Assembly: GCF_026341815.1 (NCBI RefSeq)
Contig: NZ_JAPENX010000002.1
Coordinates: 930,001-994,000, forward strand
Direction: 5' to 3'
Length of the DNA stretch: 64,000 nucleotides
DNA from: Streptomyces sp. NBC_00572
GTDB lineage: Bacteria > Actinomycetota > Actinomycetes > Streptomycetales > Streptomycetaceae
Made by a program: the position numbers and the translations under genes. Below are positions 10,084 through 19,292 of the stretch, piece after piece. Within the stretch, counting starts at the first letter, position 1. Every line of letters starts with the position of its first letter. The notes under the pieces are model-generated. The model was not told the origin of the DNA, did not search any database, and worked only from the letters and a program-made list of their open reading frames with translations.

Positions 10084-11187
10084 ATGAGAATCCGCGGCCG
10101 GACCCTGTCCGCCTTACTGCTCAGCGCCGCCCTGGGCGTCTCCGCCCTGACGGTCGACACCTACACCGCGGCCACCGCCCACGGGGAGACCACCGCCCCG
10201 GCCGCCGCCCACGGGGCGCACGCGGCGGGCGCGGCCCAAGGCCACGTCATGGCGGCCTCCGCGCTCCCCTCGGGGGACGACGCCGACGGCGACGGCTACA
10301 TCCCGGCCGTACCCCAGGTCACCGGTGTGACCCCGTCCACGGCCACCCCGCCCCCGGCCTACCATCACGAGTTCCAGGCCGGCTGCTCGGTCACCCACAC
10401 CGCGCCGGACGACCCGATCGTCTACCCGGGCCAGTTCGGCAAGTCCCACGACCACACGTTCATGGGCAACACCTCCACGAACGCCGCCAGCACCACCGGC
10501 TCGCTCTACGGAGGCAGCACCACCTGCAAGGCGCCCGCGGACGCCTCCGCGTACTGGATGCCCTCGCTGTACAAGGGCGACCAGAAGATCCTGCCCGTCG
10601 GCCCGCAGGTCATCTACTACAAGGCGGGCGTCACCGACTACCGGAGCGTGCGGCCCTTCCCCAAGGGTCTGCGGTTCGTCGTCGGCAACCCGATGCAGAC
10701 CGCCGAGGAGTTCCGCAGCCACAAGGGGTTCGTCGAGGGCTGGGAATGCGGTGACAGCTTCTTCAACACCGACATCCCGGCGAGCTGTCCGAGCCGGCCC
10801 GACGTTCAGCTCAACCTGCGCATGCAGGCCCCCAGCTGCTGGAACGGCCTGTACCTCGACACCCCCGACCACAAGAGCCACATGGCGTACCCGGTGGTCA
10901 AGCCCGGCACCAACGACAACATGTGCCCGGCCTCCCACCCGGTCGCGCTGCCGATGATCGAGTTCAAGATGGCGTGGCCGGTCAACGGCGACATGAGCCA
11001 GGTCCGCCTGGCCAGTGGCCGCGGCTACTCCTTCCACTACGACTTCTTCAACGCGTGGGAGGAGCGCACCCTCAAAGCCCTCGTCGACCACTGCATCGTC
11101 GGCGGCCTGCAGTGCGACACACGGGGCTTCGACCTGTACCGCCCCGAACGCGGTGTCGTGCTCGACGAGAACCACCGCCTGCCCTGA
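10084..11187 (+). CDS. Secreted DUF1996 protein
   Basis: Exported protein of 367 residues with an N-terminal signal peptide, an alanine/histidine-rich linker, and a DUF1996 domain starting near residue 95 (FQAGCSVTHTAPDDP, then GKSHDHTFMGN). Histidines, aspartates and paired cysteines are conserved-looking through the domain. It starts 27 bases after the preceding hydrolase, with GAGGAG upstream, so it is co-transcribed with it. DUF1996 proteins are common secreted proteins of fungi and actinobacteria, often linked to polysaccharide. A role in glucan degradation is inferred only from position. Confidence 0.82.
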   Translation: MRIRGRTLSALLLSAALGVSALTVDTYTAATAHGETTAPAAAHGAHAAGAAQGHVMAASALPSGDDADGDGYIPAVPQVTGVTPSTATPPPAYHHEFQAGCSVTHTAPDDPIVYPGQFGKSHDHTFMGNTSTNAASTTGSLYGGSTTCKAPADASAYWMPSLYKGDQKILPVGPQVIYYKAGVTDYRSVRPFPKGLRFVVGNPMQTAEEFRSHKGFVEGWECGDSFFNTDIPASCPSRPDVQLNLRMQAPSCWNGLYLDTPDHKSHMAYPVVKPGTNDNMCPASHPVALPMIEFKMAWPVNGDMSQVRLASGRGYSFHYDFFNAWEERTLKALVDHCIVGGLQCDTRGFDLYRPERGVVLDENHRLP

Positions 11188-11202
11188 TCCGTCTCCCGCA
11201 CC

Positions 11203-11234
11203 CGGCCCGGACGCCCGCGAGGGCGGCCGGGCCG
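11203..11234 (+). terminator. Hairpin after the DUF1996 gene
   Basis: A 14-bp stem with one mismatch (11203-11216 with 11221-11234) and a 4-nt loop lies between the DUF1996 stop and the second GH1 gene. It may be a partial terminator, because the next gene starts only 36 bases further on. Confidence 0.65.
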
Positions 11235-11269
11235 CTTTCCCGTCCGCCGCCTCGACACAGGAGCACCCC

Positions 11270-12700
<1,431 letters not shown>

Positions 12701-12897
12701 CTCGGGGGGCCTGGGTCACGGAGGGGGGTGAAGACCGGTGCTCCGACGGACAGTCGCGGCGGCCCCGTTCCGGCGACAAGACGGTCCGGCCGTCCCATAC
12801 GGCGCGAAAGCGCCTTGCTTGCCCTGCCCCGGTACCGCTTGAGTGCAAGATCGGCAGGCAACCGGTCGGCGGTGCCGCCTGGCAGAGGGGCGCACCC

Positions 12898-15800
12898 GTG
12901 GGACGTCAGGAAAAGCCACTGGACCCCGATACGGGACCGGTGGCCCGGCTCGCCCATGACCTGCGCCGACTACGCCAGGAAGCGGGTGGCCCCACCTACG
13001 CCGCGCTGGCTCGCAGGGCCGGTTACTCGGTGGCGACCTTGTCACGGGCCGCGGCGGGCGAACAGCTGCCCTCGCTGCCGGTTGTGCGGGCATACGCGAC
13101 CGCCTGCGGCGCGGACCCCACCGTCTGGGAGGGACGCTGGCACGCCGTGTCCCAGGAACTGGCCGTACGGGAGCACGAGGACGACACCCCGTCCCCGTAC
13201 CGAGGTCTCGCCCGGTTCGAACCGGGCGATCAGGACGTCTTCTTCGGGCGCGACCGGCTCAGCGACGATCTCCACGCTCTGGCGCACGAGCACCGCGTGG
13301 TCGCCGTGCTCGGTCCCTCCGGAAGCGGCAAGTCCTCCCTCCTTCGCGCCGGCCTGATCCCCCGACTCCGCCGGCCCTCCCACCCGGAAGGCACCGGTCC
13401 ACGCGTAGCGGCGGTCCGGATCCTCACCCCCGGAGCTCACCCCCTCGACACCCACCTGCCGGCCCTCGTCCCCGCGGACGGCGAAGGTGACACCTGGGTG
13501 ATCGTGGATCAGTTCGAAGAAGTCTTCACCCTCTGTACCGTCCCCGACCAGCGCGCCGCCTTCATCGCCGCCCTGCTTGCCGCGGAGCGGGCCGACAGCC
13601 GGCTGCGCGTGGTCCTCGGCATCCGGGCGGACTTCTACGGCCCGTGCCTCGAACACCCGGAGCTGGCCGCCGTGATCCGTGCGGCCGGCCTGCCGGTCGG
13701 TCCGATGAGCGAGTCGGAACTGCGTCAGGTGATCACCAAACCGGCTGCCGCGCACGGTCTGATCGTCGAGCGCGGTCTGACGGCCCGTCTCCTCGACGAG
13801 GTCACCGCGGAACGCACCGCCCTCCCGTTGCTGTCCCACGTCCTGCTGGAGACCTGGCGTCGACGCCAGGGTCGTACCCTCACCCTCGACGCCTACGAAC
13901 TGGCCGGCGGACTGCGGGGATCCATCGCCCAGAACGCGGAATCCGTCTACGCCCGGCTCGACGAGGACCGGCGGGATCTGGCCCGCAGGATGCTGCTCCG
14001 CCTGGTCACGCCGGGCGAGGGCACTCCGGACACCCGGCGTCCCACCACCCGCGTCGAAGTCGACGACCTCGGCCCTGAGGCGAGGGAAGTCCTCGCCCAC
14101 CTCGTGCGCGGCCGCCTCGTCACCCTCGATCACGAAGGCGTCGATCTGACGCACGAGGCGCTCATCACCGGCTGGCCCCGCCTCGCCCGGTGGATCGAGG
14201 AAGACCGCGACCACCTCCGCCTCCACCGCCGCCTCACCGAGGCAGCGGAGCTGTGGAACGCGGTGGACCGCGACCCGGGCGCACTGCTGCGCGGCACCCG
14301 GCTGACGGCTGCCACCCAAGCCTTCGCGCCGCCCGAACGGAAGAGCGAACTCATCGGAGTCGAAAGTGCGTTCCTGGAGACGAGCGCACGGGCCAGGCGT
14401 CGGCAGATCCGCATCACGCGCGCCACCACCGGCGTTCTCGGCGTCCTCGTGATCCTCTCGATCCTGGGAACGGCGATCGCCCTGCAGGAGAACCGCGCCA
14501 AGAACGAGCAACGGGCGCAGAACGCGGCACGTCGCACCGCGACCGTCGCCGACAGCCTGCGCACCACCGACCCCACACTGGCCGCACGGCTCAGCATCGC
14601 GGCATGGCGCCTCGGTCCCACCCAGGAGAGCCGCGCCGCCCTCCTCGCGACCCTGGGACAGTCGAGCGAGCCGGACTTCACCCCCCTCACCCGGAACACC
14701 GAGACCTCCCACGCGTCCCTGAGCCCCGATGGAACGACCCTCCGGGTGCAGCAGGGCGAGCACGTGCAGGAATGGAATACGGCCACCCACGCGAGACGGG
14801 CCCCGTACTCCCTTCGCGGCGCGGCGACGGCGTACACCGGCGACGACCCCCGTTTCGTCGCGTCCGCCGCGGGAATCCCGACATGGAGCCCGGACGGTCG
14901 GCGGGCCGCTGCCGCGTCCTCAGGGGTCGGCGGGATCGCGGTGTGGGACGTGCCGACGGGTGTACGACGTGTCGTTCCGGTTCCGGAGGCCGACGGCACC
15001 CAACAGATCGCCCTGGATCGCGGGGGCCACCGCATCGCCTTCGCCCTGGGCGGCCGTTCGGAGGTCTGGGACGTGCCGGGCAAGCGGCGCCTCCTGACCC
15101 TCCCGGGCGCTCGGGACGTCACAGAAGCCGTCGCCCTGAGCGAGGACGGCCGCCTGCTGGCCCGGTGCGGTACCGGTGACCGTGTCGAGATCCGGCACCT
15201 GCCCGACGGGAGACTCCGTCCTCTCGAAACCCCGGCCGTGCCGGAGGAGGTCCGCAGACCGCCGTGCCGACCCGGCTCCCTGCGATTCAGCCCCGACGGC
15301 AGAACCCTGGCCGTGTTGAGGGATTCCGGCGTCGAACGGATCGACACCGTCACCGGGGCGACCCTGCCGGAACTCGCGCAGAGCGGGCTCTCGGAAGTCT
15401 CCTTCAGCCGGGACTCCCGCTTTCTCGCCGGCCTGACGAACGACGCACTCCTGTTGTGGCGAAACACCCGCGACCCGGACGACGTGCCGGACGCCTTCGA
15501 CGGCTCTCAGGGCGTGCACGTGCTGAGGGTGGCCGTTCCTCAGGACAAGCCCTACGACGTACGCGTCGACACCACCGCCGGGGTCATCCGGTACCTGGGC
15601 GCGGCCGGGCGGACCGTGCGGACCGTGAACGCACGCAGCGTCCTCACCGCCCCATGGCAGGACGGAAACGGCGACCCGGCCCGGCTCAGTCCCGACGGCG
15701 ACGTCGTTGCCATGGCGAGGATCGACGGCCGACGTCTGTGGTTCGAACTCCGTACGACCAAGGGCGGCAGGCTGCTGGGCAGAACGCCGGCCGTGGGCTT

Positions 15801-16683
15801 CGACCACGCCCGGGCCCTCCGGCCCGTCGCGTCCTTCAGCCCGGACGGAAGATTCTTCGCCTTCACGGTCTACGCCGAGGGCTCCGGCGCGCGAGCGGTA
15901 CGCGTCACCCCTCCGAACGTCCAGATGTGGGACGTCCGGGCCCGCCGCCCGATGCCGGCCGTGCCGTCGACCCCCGGGCGGGAAGCACCCGATTCCCTCG
16001 GTGTCCTGAGCGGCAAGGGAACCCCGGTCGTCTACGGCATCGTCGCCGGGTCCGTCTGGGACCTCACCCACTCCAGACGGCTCACGGACTTCCGGGAAGG
16101 GTCCGCCGCGACACGACTGACCGTCCACCCGACCCGGCCGCTCATCGCACTCAACGACGGAATCGTCCTGCGCCTGCCACAGGCCCAGCAGGTCCGGGAG
16201 AGAACGGAGAGGGACTTCGGCGACGCCATGGCCTTCAGCCACGACGGCGACATCCTCGCCGTGGCCGACGGGTCGGGCCGCGTCCGGCTCTACGACGGTG
16301 CGATGAAGTCCCCGCGAGGTGTGCTGAGCGACGGCCTCTCCGACGGCCCGGACAGTTCGCCGACGCCTGTCACCGCCCTCGCCTTCTCCCCCGACGGCCG
16401 CACACTCGCGGTCGGGACGCGGACAGGCCGTATCAGGTTGTGGGACGTTCCCTCCCGCGCTCCCCTCGGCGCGCCCCTGCCCACCGGTGGTGACAGGGTG
16501 AGAGAGCTCGCCTTCTCGCGGGACGGCGAGACCTTGTACACCCAAGGAGCACACACGCGTCTCGCCGCCCGGGCACTGGCCCCCGAGCGACTCGCGACCG
16601 ATCTGTGCACCCGCTTCGGCCCGCTCTCACCCCGGCAGTGGGCCACTTACATCCCGGACCATCCACACCGGGCGACCTGCTGA
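12898..16683 (+). CDS. HTH-STAND NTPase with C-terminal WD40 repeats
   Basis: Large signal-transduction NTPase of 1261 residues. Residues about 12-75 form a helix-turn-helix-like segment (TYAALARRAGYSVATLSR). A conserved linker (PYRGLARFEPGDQDVFFGR) leads to Walker A GPSGSGKSS (about 139-147) and Walker B VIVDQFEEVF, typical of nSTAND1 proteins. A membrane helix lies near residue 510 (VLGVLVILSILG), and the remaining ~700 residues are WD40-like repeats with recurring FSPDGRTLAV and VWDVPT elements. GTG 12898 is chosen for the GAGGGG site upstream; the frame stays open much further back without homology. STAND-WD40 proteins act as sensors or assembly scaffolds; the ligand is unknown. It is transcribed alone, ahead of a two-way terminator. 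Confidence 0.88.
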   Translation: MGRQEKPLDPDTGPVARLAHDLRRLRQEAGGPTYAALARRAGYSVATLSRAAAGEQLPSLPVVRAYATACGADPTVWEGRWHAVSQELAVREHEDDTPSPYRGLARFEPGDQDVFFGRDRLSDDLHALAHEHRVVAVLGPSGSGKSSLLRAGLIPRLRRPSHPEGTGPRVAAVRILTPGAHPLDTHLPALVPADGEGDTWVIVDQFEEVFTLCTVPDQRAAFIAALLAAERADSRLRVVLGIRADFYGPCLEHPELAAVIRAAGLPVGPMSESELRQVITKPAAAHGLIVERGLTARLLDEVTAERTALPLLSHVLLETWRRRQGRTLTLDAYELAGGLRGSIAQNAESVYARLDEDRRDLARRMLLRLVTPGEGTPDTRRPTTRVEVDDLGPEAREVLAHLVRGRLVTLDHEGVDLTHEALITGWPRLARWIEEDRDHLRLHRRLTEAAELWNAVDRDPGALLRGTRLTAATQAFAPPERKSELIGVESAFLETSARARRRQIRITRATTGVLGVLVILSILGTAIALQENRAKNEQRAQNAARRTATVADSLRTTDPTLAARLSIAAWRLGPTQESRAALLATLGQSSEPDFTPLTRNTETSHASLSPDGTTLRVQQGEHVQEWNTATHARRAPYSLRGAATAYTGDDPRFVASAAGIPTWSPDGRRAAAASSGVGGIAVWDVPTGVRRVVPVPEADGTQQIALDRGGHRIAFALGGRSEVWDVPGKRRLLTLPGARDVTEAVALSEDGRLLARCGTGDRVEIRHLPDGRLRPLETPAVPEEVRRPPCRPGSLRFSPDGRTLAVLRDSGVERIDTVTGATLPELAQSGLSEVSFSRDSRFLAGLTNDALLLWRNTRDPDDVPDAFDGSQGVHVLRVAVPQDKPYDVRVDTTAGVIRYLGAAGRTVRTVNARSVLTAPWQDGNGDPARLSPDGDVVAMARIDGRRLWFELRTTKGGRLLGRTPAVGFDHARALRPVASFSPDGRFFAFTVYAEGSGARAVRVTPPNVQMWDVRARRPMPAVPSTPGREAPDSLGVLSGKGTPVVYGIVAGSVWDLTHSRRLTDFREGSAATRLTVHPTRPLIALNDGIVLRLPQAQQVRERTERDFGDAMAFSHDGDILAVADGSGRVRLYDGAMKSPRGVLSDGLSDGPDSSPTPVTALAFSPDGRTLAVGTRTGRIRLWDVPSRAPLGAPLPTGGDRVRELAFSRDGETLYTQGAHTRLAARALAPERLATDLCTRFGPLSPRQWATYIPDHPHRATC

Positions 16684-16774
16684 GCGGGCAGGGCGGCCTC
16701 ACCCGGCCCACGGGCCGGTAGCGGTGATGACGGCCGACTCGGATGAGGCACACAGGGGCGGCTCCTGTGCCGCG

Positions 16775-16804
16775 GTGGGGTCGCACGCGTCCGTGCGACC
16801 CCAC
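16775..16804. terminator. Bidirectional hairpin terminator
   Basis: A perfect 12-bp stem (16775-16786 with 16793-16804, 6-nt loop) sits between the convergent STAND gene and the small secreted-protein gene, so it can serve both. A weaker CACAGG/CCTGTG hairpin lies just before it. Confidence 0.85.
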
Positions 16805-16824
16805 CGCCCCCCGTCAGGCCGTGT

Positions 16825-17193
16825 TCAGGACTTCCAGGACGAGCACCCCTTGTGGTCCTCGCACACCCGGAACCGCTTCACGTCGACCGACGCCCAAGTA
16901 CTGTTGCCGACGTTGTCGTGCCCGGTTCCGTCCCAGAGGCGGTTACCGGTCTGACCGTTGACGAGGTCGTACTCCGCGTAGACACCGTTGCCGTCACGCT
17001 CGCCGTCGTACACGTACACGTACCGGCCGTCCACGTAGGCGTAGTCGTCCCCGTGGGCCTTCGATCCGGTGACCGCGGACGCCGGCGCCGCCCCGAGCGC
17101 CGCGACGGCCAGCGCGCCGAGCGCGACGACAGCCATCCGGACGGACGTCCTCGCACCGGCCGGAATCCTGGAGGTGCGCTGTGCAGTGAACAT
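16825..17193 (-). CDS. Small secreted protein, function unknown
   Basis: Protein of 122 residues with a clear signal peptide (basic start, hydrophobic run MAVVALGALAVAALGA, cleavage near ASAV). The mature part is about 80 residues, rich in Tyr, Asp and Gly (YAYVDGRYVYVYDGE), and has only two cysteines close to the C-terminus (RVCEDHKGCSSWKS), which could form a disulfide. A GGGG-type ribosome site precedes the ATG. No enzyme motif is visible. It is monocistronic. It may be a surface or extracellular protein made during development, but nothing here shows that. Confidence 0.7.
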   Translation of the reverse strand: MFTAQRTSRIPAGARTSVRMAVVALGALAVAALGAAPASAVTGSKAHGDDYAYVDGRYVYVYDGERDGNGVYAEYDLVNGQTGNRLWDGTGHDNVGNSTWASVDVKRFRVCEDHKGCSSWKS

Positions 17194-17364
17194 CTCGTTC
17201 CCCTTGTGAAGTGAAGGCGCTTCAGTGCGCCGGCAGGACCGCCAGTCGGCCCGACGACCCCAGTCTTCAACCGGGCGGTTTTGTCTCGCAGCCCTGTTCA
17301 GAGGCGTGAAACAATCACTGGCGACCTGCGCGGGTGCACGGGAGGGAGACCTCCGGTCACACGG

Positions 17365-19185
17365 TCAGGGGGTGACGATCGGGAAGCTCGGGTCCGGCTT
17401 CGCCACGTACGAGAAGAGGCGGGCCAGCAGCTCCGGGTCGCCGTCGACGACCACCCCGTCCACGCCCTTCCCGGCCAGGACACCGAGGAGCCGTGCCTTC
17501 GTCAGGGTGAGGGTCAGACCGGCGGGAGTCCGGGGTTCGCCCTCCACGGTCCGATGGGTGAGGGCGCCGTTGTGCAGGGTGAGGCGATGACGGGCGTTCT
17601 CGTCGATGAGCACGAGATCGATCGTGATGTCCTCGTCCCAGGCGCGCGGCCCGTCGACCCGGATGGCGATCGAGTCCACGAGCATGGGGACCGTGAGCGC
17701 CATGAACATCTCGGGGTTGGACAGGTCGACGATGTCGGAGGACGGGCCGTCACGGAGTTCCTTCGCCCCCGTCAGGTAGAAGTTCCGCCAAGTGGCGTTC
17801 TCGGCACCGTGTCCGAGCGCGTCGTACACCCCGGCGAGAGCGGTCTTCGCCTCCGCGTTCTCCGGATCGGCGAAGACGAGGTGGTTGAGCACCGTCGCGG
17901 CGAACCGCAGATCACCGCTCTCGATGTACGTGCGCGCCTTGGCGAGTGCTTCGGCGGGGCCGCCGGCCAGGTCCACGTACCGCACCGCGAGTTCCACCGG
18001 CGGGTGCTCCCAGAGGTGGGCGGGGTTGCCGTCGTACCAGCCGAGGTAACGCTGGTAGATCGCCTTGGTGTTGTGGCTGAGTGAACCGTAGTAGCCGCGG
18101 GCGTGCCAGGACTTCTGCAGGGCGGGCGGCAGTTCGATCCGCTCGGCGATCTCGACGCCGGTCAGGCCGTCGTTGAGCAGCCGCAGCGTCTGGTCGTGCA
18201 TGTACGCGTACAGGTCACGCTGCTCGGAGAGGAACCGCACCACGTTGTCGTGGCCCCAGGTCGGCCAGTGGTGGGAGGCGAAGCCGACGTCGTAGCGCCC
18301 GTGGAAGTACTCGATCGCCTCGTCGAGGTAGCGGGCCCAGATCCGCGAGTCGCGGACGACGGCGCCGCGTAGGGTCAGGACGTTGTGCATGTTGTGCGTG
18401 GCGTTCTCGGCCAGGCACAGGGCGCGGTGGTCGGGGAAGAGGAAGTTCATCTCGGACGGCGCCTCGGTGCCCGGCGTCAGCTGGAAGACGATCCGCACCC
18501 CGTCGACCGTCTCCTCCTGGCCGGTCTCGGTGATGTCCACGGTCGGCGGGACGAGGGCGATGACGCCGGTCGAGGTGGCCTGCCCGAGGCCCACGCCGAT
18601 CTGGCCCGCCGGCGAGGTGGGGAGCATGACGCCGTACATGTAGCCGGCGCGGCGGCCCATGGCGTTGCCGGCGTAGACGTTCTCGCTGACCGCGTGTTCC
18701 AGGAAACCGGCCGGCGCGAGGATCGGTACACCCTCCTCGGTGCCGTGCGGGAGCACGCCACGGGCGCCGCCGAAGTGGTCGCCGTGCGAATGGGTGTAGA
18801 TCAGCCCGGTGACCGGGCGGTCGCCACGGTGCTCCCGGTAGAGCGCGAGGGCCGCGGCGGCGGTCTCGGCGGAGATGAGCGGGTCGATGACGACGATCCC
18901 GCGCTCCCCCTCGACGATCGTCATGTTGGAGAGGTCCAGGCCGCGAACCTGGTAGATGCCCTCGGTGACCTCGTACAGGCCCTGTCGGGCGCAGAGCTGC
19001 CCCTGGCGCCACAGGCTCGGGTGCGCGGTGTCGGGGCAGTCGCCCTTGAGGAAGGCGTAGGTGTCGTTGTCGTAGACGACACGGCCGTCCGCCGCCTTGA
19101 CGACGCCTGGGACGAGAGCGCTGATGAACCCCCGATCGGCGTTCTCGAAGTCCGTCGTGTCCTCGAACGAGGGCAGGGTGCTCAT
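17365..19185 (-). CDS. Alkyl sulfatase-type metallo-beta-lactamase-fold hydrolase
   Basis: Linear alkylsulfatase family enzyme (SdsA1/BDS1 type), about 606 residues. The N-terminal metallo-beta-lactamase domain carries the two-zinc motif THSHGDHFGG, with later metal ligands in LAENATHNMHN and FASHHWPTWG. A central dimerisation domain follows (LYAYMHDQTLRLLN, RGYYGSLSHN), and the C-terminus is an SCP2-like lipid-binding domain (MFMALTVPMLVDSIAI). It would release sulfate from aliphatic sulfate esters such as detergents. No signal peptide is seen, unlike SdsA1. ATG 19185 and GTG 19215 both have GGAG upstream; the ATG is preferred. Confidence 0.88.
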   Translation of the reverse strand: MSTLPSFEDTTDFENADRGFISALVPGVVKAADGRVVYDNDTYAFLKGDCPDTAHPSLWRQGQLCARQGLYEVTEGIYQVRGLDLSNMTIVEGERGIVVIDPLISAETAAAALALYREHRGDRPVTGLIYTHSHGDHFGGARGVLPHGTEEGVPILAPAGFLEHAVSENVYAGNAMGRRAGYMYGVMLPTSPAGQIGVGLGQATSTGVIALVPPTVDITETGQEETVDGVRIVFQLTPGTEAPSEMNFLFPDHRALCLAENATHNMHNVLTLRGAVVRDSRIWARYLDEAIEYFHGRYDVGFASHHWPTWGHDNVVRFLSEQRDLYAYMHDQTLRLLNDGLTGVEIAERIELPPALQKSWHARGYYGSLSHNTKAIYQRYLGWYDGNPAHLWEHPPVELAVRYVDLAGGPAEALAKARTYIESGDLRFAATVLNHLVFADPENAEAKTALAGVYDALGHGAENATWRNFYLTGAKELRDGPSSDIVDLSNPEMFMALTVPMLVDSIAIRVDGPRAWDEDITIDLVLIDENARHRLTLHNGALTHRTVEGEPRTPAGLTLTLTKARLLGVLAGKGVDGVVVDGDPELLARLFSYVAKPDPSFPIVTP

Positions 19186-19292
19186 ACGGCCGCTCCGTTG
19201 CGTGGTCTGGCGCACTGTCGCTCCATAGGATCATTCCTTTGCAATCCGTGCATATTGCGGCAAATGCCACCCTTGCGCCCCCGCCCGTCGCA

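Noticed and set aside
17281..18084. Plus-strand open frame over the alkylsulfatase gene
   Set aside because: It lies antisense to a gene with complete catalytic motifs and shows no family resemblance.
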